From Hoylesella buccalis ATCC 35310 (lineage in GTDB: Bacteria > Bacteroidota > Bacteroidia > Bacteroidales > Bacteroidaceae): a stretch of 64,000 bases of DNA. Shown here piece by piece: positions 1-8,368 of the stretch. Position 1 is the stretch's first letter, and each line of letters opens with the position of its first letter. The translations under genes were made by a program, and so were the position numbers. The stretch covers positions 992,001 to 1,056,000 of the forward strand of contig NZ_CP102287.1 of NCBI RefSeq assembly GCF_025151385.1, given 5' to 3'. Under the pieces are notes generated by a model that was not told where the DNA came from, did no database searches, and was given only the letters and a program-made list of their open reading frames with translations.

Positions 1-723
1 GCGTTGAATAGCAAATTCCTTGTTGGCTATCTTCATAATCTCCTCATCCGTGAGAAAACCTCGATTGACCGGCTCCAAGTGAAAACGGTGGTTGAGGAAG
101 GGGTCGTGATACAAAACTCCCATTTTTTGTCCTAATATTGTTATGGTCTTGAAAGTTTTCATTGTCTTGGTTGCGGTATTGGGATTTTGCCCAACGACAG
201 TACGAAGGTAGATATCAAATTCTCTAATAACCGTATATGTAAGCTCTGATAGTTTGATATCCGACCTTTTGTAATTCCTTTGGAGAAATTCCCTGAAGTG
301 GCGTTCGCAGACATTATATTTTTGTAATGTTGCACTACTCGCAGAAATACCAACTTGTCGTGCTATATCGGTATTGTGCTTATCAAAGAGTTGCAACAGT
401 GTATCAATGTCTTCTTTCTTACCCAGATATTCTGATTTGATGCGCTCTAGACATATATCGGGGTTGTCTTCTAATTTTCGATAGATACTCTGCAAGCCAT
501 TACGAATGTTGTCCAGTTCAAGATTTGTACTAAGAACGTCGGTTGTACGTCCTTTCAGTTTCTCATTCTCCTTGTCCCATAGTGATTGCTCTACCGCAAT
601 TCCTGTGGAGCCAAGTGAAAGACGTTCATTATTGAGATAGATTCTCAACATTACTGGTGTCTTTCCTTCCTTGTTGACATAGTTGCTTCTAAGATAGAAG
701 GCGGTTCTAAAATTTGTCTTCAT
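1..723 (-). CDS. Tyrosine recombinase (integrase), 3' end off window
   Basis: Site-specific tyrosine recombinase expected to integrate and excise a mobile element. The visible 241 residues begin with an arm-binding domain (MKTNFRTAFYLR..., about residues 1-95), followed by a SAM-like core-binding domain (about 105-205) and the start of the catalytic domain (RGFLTDEEIMKIANKEF). The catalytic R-H-R-Y residues lie beyond the left edge. The ATG at 721-723 is chosen because the arm domain begins there and octamer repeats lie directly upstream. It reads away from tRNA-Ser, 370 bp upstream, which suggests an element occupying the DNA to the left. The organisation matches Bacteroidota transposon and genomic-island integrases; the exact element is not identified. 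Confidence 0.88.
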   Translation of the reverse strand, partial: MKTNFRTAFYLRSNYVNKEGKTPVMLRIYLNNERLSLGSTGIAVEQSLWDKENEKLKGRTTDVLSTNLELDNIRNGLQSIYRKLEDNPDICLERIKSEYLGKKEDIDTLLQLFDKHNTDIARQVGISASSATLQKYNVCERHFREFLQRNYKRSDIKLSELTYTVIREFDIYLRTVVGQNPNTATKTMKTFKTITILGQKMGVLYHDPFLNHRFHLEPVNRGFLTDEEIMKIANKEFAIQR

Positions 724-737
724 ACTTGTTTTTTTTA

Positions 738-942
738 ATTGTAGCCAGAAATAGAGAAATTGTAGCCAGACGAAAAGGAAATTGTAGCCAAACGTCCATA
801 CTTTCAACTTCTGTAGCCCAGCTACAAAGTTCTACATAATTGTTTGAATAGCAGTAAAATACAAGTACTCTAAACGAACTCTCTACGAACTCTTGGCTAC
901 AATTTTTGTTTGCCTCAAAAAAATGTAGCCAGATTGTAGCCA
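738..942. repeat. TGTAGCCA repeat cluster beside integrase (putative arm-type sites)
   Basis: The octamer TGTAGCCA occurs at 740-747, 761-768, 783-790, 924-931 and 935-942. There is a near match at 812-819 and an inverted copy at 894-901. The spacing of the first three (about 21-22 bp) is close to two helical turns. A second motif, CTCTAAACGA, occurs near 869 and 973. Lying between an integrase and a tRNA 3' end, the cluster fits arm-type binding sites for the recombinase or its excision factor. That role is inferred from position and periodicity. Confidence 0.6.
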
Positions 943-1090
943 CAGGAGAGTATTTTGGGAGTATATACGACCTCTAAACGACCTCTGAAAAGTAAGATTT
1001 GTATAAAACAAAAGTATCGCAACTTATTGAAGTTACGATACTTACGGATTTTTGAAGTTTTTCTCAACTCTTTTTACAGAGTACTTCACG

Positions 1091-1175
1091 CGGAGAGAGA
1101 GGGATTCGAACCCCCGGCACCTCTCAGTGCGACGGTTTTCAAGACCGTTGTAATCGACCACTCTACCATCTCTCC
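1091..1175 (-). tRNA. tRNA-Ser (anticodon TGA)
   Basis: Read on the minus strand, the 85-nt segment folds as a class II tRNA: acceptor stem GGAGAGA/TCTCTCC with discriminator G, a long variable arm, and T-loop GGTTCGAATCC. The anticodon loop CTTGAAA gives anticodon TGA (serine UCA). CCA is not encoded. A possible promoter lies at 1218-1225. Its 3' end faces the integrase, making it a plausible attB. Confidence 0.95.
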
Positions 1176-1217
1176 TTGATTATCATCTTTGATGAGGTAT
1201 CAGCCGAAAAGCGAGTG

Positions 1218-1225
1218 CAAAGGTA
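1218..1225 (-). promoter_or_regulatory. Likely -7 box for tRNA-Ser
   Basis: TACCTTTG on the minus strand matches the Bacteroidota -7 consensus TAnnTTTG, about 40 bp upstream of the tRNA. The -33 element is not clear. Confidence 0.45.
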
Positions 1226-1382
1226 AGGGATTTCATAGAAACAAAAGAATAAAAACAAAAAAGAATGATGTAATTAAAATTTGTTAACAATTATTGGGTA
1301 TCATGCACCAACCGCTGAATAGTCACAGGGGGTGGTAGGCGGATTCCAAAGGATTTCATCAGCAAGTGCAGAGGTTTCCTAT

Positions 1383-2740
1383 CACTACTGTCCACGAAAA
1401 TCTTTTAATAATCTCTTGAAACGCCTATAAATACAAGCTTGTAGGAGATAAAATAGACTCCCTACTTTTGAAAAGAGTATCTTTGCCACAAATTACAATT
1501 TGAAAGCAGATACTTATGAACAAAGGTCGATACGTATTTTCACAGCTGTGCGACTTTCTGCCGACAGACCATTTCAAATGGTTGATAAAAAAGTATGAAG
1601 GTAATAAATATGTGAAGAGTTTCACTTGTTGGAATCATCTGATGGTTCTTCTATTTGGTCAGTTGTCTAATCGTGAGGGATTACGAGACCTTATTGTAAC
1701 CATCACTCCGTTCAAGTCAGCGTTCCACCATCTTGGTTTTGGAAAGAATGTCAGTAGAAGCAATTTGAGCAAGGCCAATGAAATACGCGAAGTCAAGATA
1801 TTCCAAGAGTTTGCAGACAAGATGGTTTCCATAGCAAGAGAGAAACGAGGAGTCGTCAAGGACTTCTTCATATCGAACAATGTCTATGCGTTTGACTCCT
1901 CAACAATATCATTGTGCCTTTCTGTATACTGGTGGACTAAACTGCATCATGGGAAAGGAGGAGTGAAATTGCATGAACTGTATGACGTGAAGACAGACAT
2001 TCCGACATTTTCTGTCATTACAGACGCTTCAGTTCACGATTCTCAAGTGATGGAGCTAATTCCCTATGAGAAAGAGAGTTTCTATATATTTGACAGAGCG
2101 TATATGGCAACTAGGAAACTTTATATAATAGAAGGAGCAGAAGCTTACTTTGTCGTGAGAGAGAAGCATAAAATGCCGTTTGAGGTCATAGAGGATAAAG
2201 AATACAACAACCCTTCATCTGGAATTATGGCTGACCAAATTATACGTTTCAAGGGATACAAGACTAAGAAGCAATATCCAAATAAACTTCGACGAGTGGT
2301 ATTCTATGACTATGATGGTAATAGGACATTTGTATTTTACACGAACAATTTTGAAATTACAGCGGAACAGGTTGCTATGCTTTACAAATACAGATGGAGA
2401 GTAGAACTGTTCTTCAAATGGCTGAAGCAACATCTGCGCATCAAAGAGTTTTATGGAACCTCGGAGAATGCTGTAAAAATACAAATCTATGCAGCTATCA
2501 TTGCATATTGTCTTGTCGTTATCGTACAAGAATGTATGGGGCTAAAGCTTCAAACCTATGATGTTCTAAGAATTTTAAGCACGGCATTGTTGACAAAAAT
2601 GCCATTGTGTGACTTGCTCATTGAACAGAAAGAGGAAGAATTTACTGAAGGAAAAAACCTGCAGCTCTGCCTCAATTTTGATGGGTAACTATCAATTTGT
2701 TACTTTTTGAAATGTTAAAGGGTTTTCGTGGACAGTAGTG
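1383..2740 (+). mobile_element. IS4-family insertion sequence, complete
   Basis: The 1358-bp element is bounded by inverted repeats starting CACTACTGTCCACGAAAA at 1383 and mirrored at 2740. The outer 18 bp match perfectly, and similarity continues inward. It is flanked by a perfect 9-bp target duplication, gtttcctat, at 1374-1382 and 2741-2749. It encodes one intact DDE transposase. IS4-family elements make 9-13 bp duplications, so structure and protein agree. Intact ends and duplication imply recent insertion. Confidence 0.95.
1516..2688 (+). CDS. IS4-family transposase (DUF4372-type N-terminus)
   Basis: DDE transposase of 390 aa that would move the surrounding IS. The N-terminal part (MNKGRYVFSQLCDFLP...) is of the DUF4372 type common in Bacteroidota IS4 elements. 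The catalytic core shows the first Asp in YAFDSSTISL, the second in FDRAY, and the IS4 signature Y-2-R-3-E-6-K in the stretch from YKYRW to FKWLK at about residues 290-307. The frame is uninterrupted and the length is typical. The start lies 133 bp inside the left end and the stop 52 bp before the right end, as expected for a single-gene IS. Confidence 0.95.
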   Translation: MNKGRYVFSQLCDFLPTDHFKWLIKKYEGNKYVKSFTCWNHLMVLLFGQLSNREGLRDLIVTITPFKSAFHHLGFGKNVSRSNLSKANEIREVKIFQEFADKMVSIAREKRGVVKDFFISNNVYAFDSSTISLCLSVYWWTKLHHGKGGVKLHELYDVKTDIPTFSVITDASVHDSQVMELIPYEKESFYIFDRAYMATRKLYIIEGAEAYFVVREKHKMPFEVIEDKEYNNPSSGIMADQIIRFKGYKTKKQYPNKLRRVVFYDYDGNRTFVFYTNNFEITAEQVAMLYKYRWRVELFFKWLKQHLRIKEFYGTSENAVKIQIYAAIIAYCLVVIVQECMGLKLQTYDVLRILSTALLTKMPLCDLLIEQKEEEFTEGKNLQLCLNFDG

Positions 2741-2869
2741 GTTTCCTATATTTGGGCGACTTCCATGTTCTGCTTGCATAGCGAAGCTCTGGCATAATGG
2801 GAAATATCGTTTGTCGCCATCAAGAATGAAACGGCGTACGAGGAGTGAGGATGATCCGCGGGCTCTCCC

Positions 2870-3568
2870 CTACTCTTTCAATTCCTCCAGGTAATAACTG
2901 ATGCGGCCGCCAGAATCACCAATTTCTGCTTCTGCGTGGTACCAACTCACAATCTGCAACTTGAAATAACGCTTGCCGTCGGCCGTGCGTACGACGTAGG
3001 TGTGAAAAGAAGGAGTGTAGACGGGGGGCGGAGCTAAAAAGGCAACGGCGTTGGCCAGGATGGGATTGGCACTCGTATAGGTGGTGGCCGGTCCGCTGTT
3101 GGGATCGAACCAAGGGTGTTCGTCGACGTCGAGATTGTGGGTTACGCAATGATGTATCCAGTCTTTCTTTGAGTAGGTGACCGACACGGTGGAATCATCT
3201 ACCGCCCATGTCAAATTCCTGGGCAGCTGGCCCGCCGTCATCCACTTGTCATACTTGCCGTAGCCCAAGTCGGCCGCTCCTCCCTTTCCTATTCCCGATG
3301 TGCCGCTGTTGGTGCGCAAACGGTGTCCGCAGAAAGCCAAGTCCCAGTCGGTACGGTGGTACTGTTCGCCCTCGCTGATATCCTGGTTGGGTGCGGTGCG
3401 GTTGAACACCTGTCCCGTACGCAGATTGAAGTACATCCAATCGTTGGTGACGCCTGTGTTGTAACCGGTGATGCGGGGCAGCGTATGTCCCGTGAACTCC
3501 TCGGCATCGTACCGCACGCACGAACCGAGGAGGGTAAGCGTGAGAAGTAGGACTATATAATTTTTCAT
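2870..3568 (-). CDS. hmuY: HmuY-family heme-binding lipoprotein
   Basis: Predicted outer-membrane hemophore-like lipoprotein that captures heme and passes it to the TonB receptor encoded just upstream. It is 232 aa with a signal peptide ending in a lipobox (LLTLTLLGSC). Family features include TDWDLAFCGHRLRTNSGTSG and a C-terminal YYLEEL. The start ATG overlaps the stop of hmuR by 4 bp (ATGA), showing translational coupling. In Porphyromonas gingivalis hmuY precedes hmuR; here the order is reversed. The heme ligands cannot be assigned without an alignment. Regulation by iron or heme is likely from family knowledge, but no operator was identified. Confidence 0.88.
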   Translation of the reverse strand: MKNYIVLLLTLTLLGSCVRYDAEEFTGHTLPRITGYNTGVTNDWMYFNLRTGQVFNRTAPNQDISEGEQYHRTDWDLAFCGHRLRTNSGTSGIGKGGAADLGYGKYDKWMTAGQLPRNLTWAVDDSTVSVTYSKKDWIHHCVTHNLDVDEHPWFDPNSGPATTYTSANPILANAVAFLAPPPVYTPSFHTYVVRTADGKRYFKLQIVSWYHAEAEIGDSGGRISYYLEELKE

Positions 3569-5937
3569 CGTTTTCGTTTCAGAGATTTTACGAGTTGGTC
3601 GACCAAGAATTCCACCTGCACATAACCGCGTGCGCCACAGGTTCCGGGCACGTTGAACAGGGTGACACCCGAACCTAAGGTACTGGGCTTGTAGTTAAAG
3701 AGGTTGTCGATGCCCAAGGTCACTTTGGCTTGGTTCCAGAACGTTTGCACCACCGACAGGTTGCAGATGACGTAGGCGGGAAGCGTGCAGCGGAAGTAGG
3801 CATCGTAACTTTTTTGCTGGCTGCCCACCCAGATGCGGTCTTGCACATCAAAGCGTTTCTCTCCCATGAAAGAAGCACTGAAGATGGCTTTCAACCGATA
3901 GTTGGGCTTGTTCAGCGTGTAGTCTAAACTGCCTGTCGCCGCATGGGGCGAGGTGGTGTTGAGCTGCAAACCCTCCAGCTTGCTGACGTTGACGTAGCTG
4001 TAAGTTCCATTGAAGGTGAAGCGCTGCGCGAAATTCCATTTCAAGATGGTTTCGAGTCCCACGAACCGCTGGTTGGTGAGATTGGTGTACTCAAAGTTGT
4101 ACTGCAAGTCGTAGATGCGCCACACTCCTTCTATCTTCTTTCTGAAAAAGTTGGTGTAGGCGTTGACGTTAACAAACACCTTGCCGTCACTATACTCAGT
4201 TCCCAAGGCGATATAGTGGTTTTTCTCTGGTTTTAGCTGATCGTTTCCCCGTATTTGGAACATCCCCATGTGGTCCCAATTGAAAAACAACTCCTTGATG
4301 CTGGGTGCTCGGTAACCCATGGAGTAGTTGGCTCGCAAGGCCCAATGGTCATCGGGCGAATACTTGGCTGCAATCTTTGGCATCCACATCAGTCCGAAGG
4401 CTTTTGAGAAATTGCTGCGCACACCCGTTGACATCATCCACTTACTGTTCACCTGCCATTCGTCTTGCACGAAATACTCGGTTTCGTGCAAGGCGCGCGT
4501 CGTCATGCGTCGGTTCACAAAACGGTCGCTGGTGAGGTTGTCGGTGACATGCTCCACACCCAAAATCAAATCATGATTGGGAAAGTAGTTGCTGGTGATG
4601 CTCAGTCGCGGCTCAAAGATGGTGCTTCTATACACCTTCTTGCGCAAGTTCATGCGCTCGTGTCGCTTGAACCGATCGTAGAAGTCGCCGTGCAGACTTA
4701 AATGAATACTGAACCAATTCTTGACATTGTAGCGAAACTTCAGTCCGGCCATGTAGTCACGGCTTTGCGAGAAGTTCATGTCCTGCAACAAGTCATACGA
4801 GTTCATGAAAAAAGCCGACCCATAGAGCTGCAGCGACAAGTGCTTGGACGGTTCGTAATACAGCTTCTGCGCCACCGACAAATGTTCTTTTCCCTCAATG
4901 CCCAAGGGTGGACGGTCGGCTGATGAAACAAGCGTGGTGTCGTGTGGTAAGAAGGGATTGGCCTCCTTCGTGTAGGTCTTGCTGTCGTGTTTGGCTTGGT
5001 ACAGGTAAAAAGCATCCGACGAGCTGTACCACACGTCGGTTTGCGTTGTCCACGCCCCTTGTTTTGCTCCAGCCGAGAGCCACGCTTGCAGATTAGGTCG
5101 GTCGGCGTTTTTCTCGAACATATATGGAAAATCGGTCGGCGAAGGGTTCTTGTAGTTGCGTTGGTTCATCTGTCCCCAGCGCAAGCCGGCCCTTACATCC
5201 AGCGGTCGGTCGGCTTTCTTGGAGATAAGATTGATGACTGCCCCCGATGCCCTACTGCCATAAAGGGTGCTGCTGGCTCCCTTCACGATTTCAATGCGGT
5301 CGATGGCATGCAGGTTGAATCGTTCGTAGTCCAAGTTGCCCGCCATCTCGCCCGTCATCCGCTCACCGTCTTGCAAGAACAGTACATGACGAGCATCAAG
5401 TCCCTGCATGGAGATGTCGTTGCCGAAGGCCACTTTCTGGATGTTCAGTCCCGGTGTTTCCTGCTGCAAGGCGTGCTGCAGATCGCTGTATCCCGCATCG
5501 ATGAGCTGTTTTCCACCCAGGACTTGTGTCGTCACGGCCGACAACTTGATGGGGCGTTCCGTTCGCGAACCCGTCACCACCACGTCGTGCAGATGCAAAA
5601 CATCCTCATGCAGGATGATGCTCACCACCGTGTCATGAGGTTGTATGTCGCCTTTTCGGGGAACATAGCCAATGGCCGATACTTCATAATAAAGTGTTTT
5701 AGGCGTTTCGGTACGAATGTAGGCATTGCCCAGGCGGTCGGTCACGGTATGGGTGGCGCCGGCCATAGCTCTATTGCCAGCCACGGTGACACGTGCCGCT
5801 TCGATGGATTGCCTTGTTCCCTCTTGGTGTACGGTGAAGCGAAGGGTGTGTTGGGCCTTGACCGGGGTACAACAGAGAAAGGCGAGAAGCAGCGACTGGA
5901 TAAAGAGTTTGGTGTTTACTATGTTTGTTCTAATCAT
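3565..5937 (-). CDS. hmuR: HmuR-like TonB-dependent heme receptor
   Basis: Outer-membrane TonB-dependent receptor expected to import heme. It is 790 aa: signal peptide (LLLAFLCCTPVKAQ), a carboxypeptidase-regulatory-like domain (about 28-110), a plug domain (VVVTGSRTERPIKLSAVTTQ, about 120-230) and a 22-strand-type barrel. The motif YRAPSIKELFF at about residue 540 is the YRAP region associated with heme receptors including HmuR; the nearby NDQL stands where NPDL-like motifs occur. The C-terminus is followed immediately by hmuY (ATGA overlap). Upstream are two paralogous lipoproteins on the same strand, so the four probably form one operon read from the promoter at about 7559-7589. Confidence 0.88.
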   Translation of the reverse strand: MIRTNIVNTKLFIQSLLLAFLCCTPVKAQHTLRFTVHQEGTRQSIEAARVTVAGNRAMAGATHTVTDRLGNAYIRTETPKTLYYEVSAIGYVPRKGDIQPHDTVVSIILHEDVLHLHDVVVTGSRTERPIKLSAVTTQVLGGKQLIDAGYSDLQHALQQETPGLNIQKVAFGNDISMQGLDARHVLFLQDGERMTGEMAGNLDYERFNLHAIDRIEIVKGASSTLYGSRASGAVINLISKKADRPLDVRAGLRWGQMNQRNYKNPSPTDFPYMFEKNADRPNLQAWLSAGAKQGAWTTQTDVWYSSSDAFYLYQAKHDSKTYTKEANPFLPHDTTLVSSADRPPLGIEGKEHLSVAQKLYYEPSKHLSLQLYGSAFFMNSYDLLQDMNFSQSRDYMAGLKFRYNVKNWFSIHLSLHGDFYDRFKRHERMNLRKKVYRSTIFEPRLSITSNYFPNHDLILGVEHVTDNLTSDRFVNRRMTTRALHETEYFVQDEWQVNSKWMMSTGVRSNFSKAFGLMWMPKIAAKYSPDDHWALRANYSMGYRAPSIKELFFNWDHMGMFQIRGNDQLKPEKNHYIALGTEYSDGKVFVNVNAYTNFFRKKIEGVWRIYDLQYNFEYTNLTNQRFVGLETILKWNFAQRFTFNGTYSYVNVSKLEGLQLNTTSPHAATGSLDYTLNKPNYRLKAIFSASFMGEKRFDVQDRIWVGSQQKSYDAYFRCTLPAYVICNLSVVQTFWNQAKVTLGIDNLFNYKPSTLGSGVTLFNVPGTCGARGYVQVEFLVDQLVKSLKRKR

Positions 5938-5968
5938 CTTTGAGGCTTACCGTTGGGCAGACCATGAG

Positions 5969-6610
5969 CTACAGCTCACCCTTCTGCTTTTTATAAGCCA
6001 CCAGGTCGGCTTGATATTGTTTCATTTCCTCATCTAATCTATCAATGCGGTGTTTTTCCACTTTCTGCAAGAAACAATCGGAGTACACGTTCATCATGTT
6101 AAAGTTGATGTTCATGTTGATTTCGTGGGTCAACACATTGTAATATCCTTTGATGATGGCTCCCTGCTTTTGATCCAGCGGTTTACTTTCTCGATCAGCG
6201 GTTTTTGACAGTCCGTCCATGCCATAAATCTTGACCCATCCGCTGCCTTTGTATTCTTTTTGCTCCCACGAATTGAGCGTGTACAAGCGGGCTTTTGACT
6301 GAAAGTTGATGATGAACGGCATGTTGGCGACATGGAAATCAATCAGCCGAATCTCCACCTCGTCACCCTGCCAAGTGAAACTGAATTTTGTGGGGCACCC
6401 CGTTTCCAGTCGTGTCATGTCCACGTCACCGATAAAAGTTCTTGTAGACAACACCACGTTGCCCGACAGCACCTCTTTAGTCTGCGCGGTGTATTCGTTG
6501 CTCACCGAAGCCAACTGCAAATCGTCGTCACTGTGACAGGAAGACAGGGTTATCATCAAGATGCTGATGAGGAAGCTGAGTGGCGCATGTTTTTGGATAA
6601 ATGGATTCAT
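5969..6610 (-). CDS. Lipoprotein, calycin-like, heme operon (paralog 1)
   Basis: Lipoprotein of 213 aa: signal peptide with lipobox MITLSSC, then a single domain. It is clearly paralogous to the next gene upstream (6728-7369): both share an S/NGxVVLST start, TRLxxGCPxKxxxTW, MPFxINF, GxGWxKIxGxDG and KGYYNVxxxEI at the same spacing. The C-terminus is charged and possibly coiled (about 180-213). It may belong to the calycin-like/DUF4903-type lipoproteins of Bacteroidales, but that name is tentative. It sits 31 bp before hmuR, so a role in heme or iron acquisition is inferred from position only. Confidence 0.75.
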   Translation of the reverse strand: MNPFIQKHAPLSFLISILMITLSSCHSDDDLQLASVSNEYTAQTKEVLSGNVVLSTRTFIGDVDMTRLETGCPTKFSFTWQGDEVEIRLIDFHVANMPFIINFQSKARLYTLNSWEQKEYKGSGWVKIYGMDGLSKTADRESKPLDQKQGAIIKGYYNVLTHEINMNINFNMMNVYSDCFLQKVEKHRIDRLDEEMKQYQADLVAYKKQKGEL

Positions 6611-6727
6611 CGTCTATATTTTTTGTGGTTGGAGAAATAAGGTACGGGAGTTAAGGGGGGTAATGGGGGGAGTTAACGGGAGTTAAGGGAATCTCCGGCC
6701 AACTCCCATTTCTACACGAGGGACTGG

Positions 6728-7369
6728 TTATTTTCCTCCGTGTTGTTTTTCCTTCTCCTTGGCTTCTTTGAATTTTTTCATGAATTCTTGCAGCTCAGCA
6801 TCATAGTTCTTGAGTCTGTTCTTGTCAACCACCTGACGACCACACTTTGCAATCATAGGCATGGTCTTGCCCATGTTGAAATCCATGGTGAACTCAATCT
6901 CGCGCGACTTTACATTGTAATATCCCTTCACCGTGGCGCCGCTGCCCTTTTTGTAATCACCTACTGGCGTTCCCGGCATGGCCAAGCAGCCGTCGGTGCC
7001 AGTAATCTTCATCCAGCCATCGCCCTTCGGTGCGTCTTTGTCACCGGCTTTCACATCCTCGAGCATCGTACGACAGCCGAAGTTGATGGCAAATGGCATC
7101 GACCCAATTTTCAAGTTGTTCAATAAAATAACGAGCACATCCTTGTCCCATGTCAGCTTGTATTTCGCCGGACATCCTTCGGGCAAACGAGTGATGTTAA
7201 AATCATTCATGAAAGCCGCCGTGGAGAGTACCACCTCGCCATTGAGATGAGCCTTGGCCAACTCGATATTAGACACTTTGGTTTCTTCTTCATCATTGTC
7301 GCACGACGAAAATCCCAGAACAGCAAACGCCATTAAACAAACTGCTGCGAAAACATTTCTCATTTTCAT
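6728..7369 (-). CDS. Lipoprotein, calycin-like, heme operon (paralog 2)
   Basis: First gene of the heme operon, 213 aa, with signal peptide and lipobox AVLGFSSC. The domain matches its downstream neighbour motif for motif (GEVVLSTAAF, ITRLPEGCPAKYKLTW, MPFAINFG, GDGWMKITGTDG, VKGYYNVKSREI). A charged C-terminal helix (about 178-213, lysine and glutamate rich) follows. The two copies are identical in length but well diverged, so the duplication is old. Function is unknown; surface exposure and heme-operon membership suggest a ligand-binding role. Its 5' leader would contain the diverged MITE-like repeat at 7384-7523. Confidence 0.75.
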   Translation of the reverse strand: MKMRNVFAAVCLMAFAVLGFSSCDNDEEETKVSNIELAKAHLNGEVVLSTAAFMNDFNITRLPEGCPAKYKLTWDKDVLVILLNNLKIGSMPFAINFGCRTMLEDVKAGDKDAPKGDGWMKITGTDGCLAMPGTPVGDYKKGSGATVKGYYNVKSREIEFTMDFNMGKTMPMIAKCGRQVVDKNRLKNYDAELQEFMKKFKEAKEKEKQHGGK

Positions 7370-7383
7370 AACGTATTAAACAT

Positions 7384-7523
7384 AGGTGAGTCCTATAAAT
7401 TAGCTCGGTCTGACACATGCCTTTTCATCTTCTTGAAAGAACACAAGCAGAACAAAAACGTAACCCACATCATTTTTTATTGAATTTGAATAATTCAGGG
7501 GTGGTAATTTATAAAACCCACCT
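7384..7523. repeat. Diverged relative of the 195-bp MITE-like element
   Basis: Ends AGGTGAGTCCTATAAATTA and, inverted, AGGTGGGTTTTATAAATTA pair as terminal repeats. They closely resemble the AGGCTGGTTCTATAAATTA ends of the three full elements in this window. The interior (about 100 bp) is different. It lies between the operon promoter and the first lipoprotein gene, so it would be transcribed as leader RNA. Confidence 0.55.
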
Positions 7524-7558
7524 TGGTTTGTTAGTAAATGCTTCTTTTGATTCGTTGG

Positions 7559-7589
7559 CAAAGGTAGAAAGATTTTTAAAACTGCACAA
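7559..7589 (-). promoter_or_regulatory. Promoter for the heme/lipoprotein operon
   Basis: On the minus strand TTG (7587-7589) is followed after 20 bp by TACCTTTG (7559-7566). This is an excellent fit to the Bacteroidota -33/-7 consensus. It points toward the lipoprotein-hmuR-hmuY operon with a leader of about 180 nt. Confidence 0.65.
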
Positions 7590-7611
7590 TCCTCATTTAT
7601 ATGGAAAATAA

Positions 7612-8330
7612 AGCAGGAAAAAGCCGCACGCCAACCCTTCTATCTTCAGCCGAATGGTACCGAATCAGGTTGAGCAGGTTAACTGCAATCATCTGGTGTT
7701 GTATGACAGACAGTAAATAACACTCTCCTAACAATCTGATTCATAACAACATACAAGCATGTACAAACTCTTTGACTTTGGCCTTCAAAGTCCATCAGTT
7801 TGGCCTGCAATTGCAAATCATTAACAATCCAAATACAAAGATGTTGTTTCACCCTTCCAATTTGTTATGAAAACAAAGAAAAATGATTGCTTTTGGCAAT
7901 CAACAACTTTTTATCATAAAAAAAAATCGAGACATACTTTCACGGCTCTTTCATTAAAAAAACAATAAATTTTATTTTTTTAAACAGCGCAGATGAAATC
8001 AACAACGAAATAAACAGAAAACGCGAAAATTTGCAAGTGATGTAAAGGAACTAAAGAACGTAGACGTTCTGGCGAAAAAAGCTAAAATCAATGCATTGTA
8101 ACCTCTCTCCGTTGTTTCGTCAAAAGTGAAAGGCTGCAACGCTGTTTTTCGTTTTTTTTTAGATTGAACGGGACGTTCTTTCGTGAAATGTCTTTTGCGG
8201 CAATGTTTTTTTAGATTCTTTTGTGTCTTTCGTTGTTAAAAATCATGGTTTTCATCTCCATATTTCTTCCACAAAACTTGTTTATTTTATGAATAATTGC
8301 TATTTTCGCATTAACAACTACAGAAAAATG
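7612..8330. other. AT-rich intergenic region, no gene seen
   Basis: About 700 bp without a credible reading frame. It contains a small hairpin (TGATTGC/GCAATCA near 7884-7904) and long T runs. No RNA gene was recognised. Confidence 0.5.
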
Positions 8331-8338
8331 TAGATTTG
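8331..8338 (+). promoter_or_regulatory. Candidate -7 box upstream of AAA/DUF4143 gene
   Basis: TAGATTTG matches TAnnTTTG and lies 31 bp before the ATG at 8369. The -33 element is weak (TTTTCG). Confidence 0.4.
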
Positions 8339-8368
8339 CACACTTTTCTGCACTTAAAAATGTAAATA

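Larger units (their letters stand above)
1291..2795 (-). pseudogene. Possible 45-aa ORF split by the IS4 element
   Basis: If the IS and one copy of its 9-bp duplication are removed, the minus strand reads as one continuous 45-codon frame. It starts at ATG 2795 and stops at 1291, and begins MPELRYASRTW and ends QRLVHDTQ. I do not recognise it. The length is short enough for chance, so this is only a candidate interrupted gene. Confidence 0.25.

Noticed and set aside
707-943. 78-aa minus-strand frame upstream of the integrase
   Set aside because: It consists of the octamer repeat array (ATIWL/ATISL repeats); an artefact of the repeats.
4987-5943. 318-aa open frame antisense to hmuR
   Set aside because: Shadow of the hmuR coding strand; no motifs and no upstream signals of its own.
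7417-7611. 64-aa plus-strand frame MPFHLLERTQAEQ...
   Set aside because: It spans the diverged MITE-like element and the antisense of the heme promoter; no family features.
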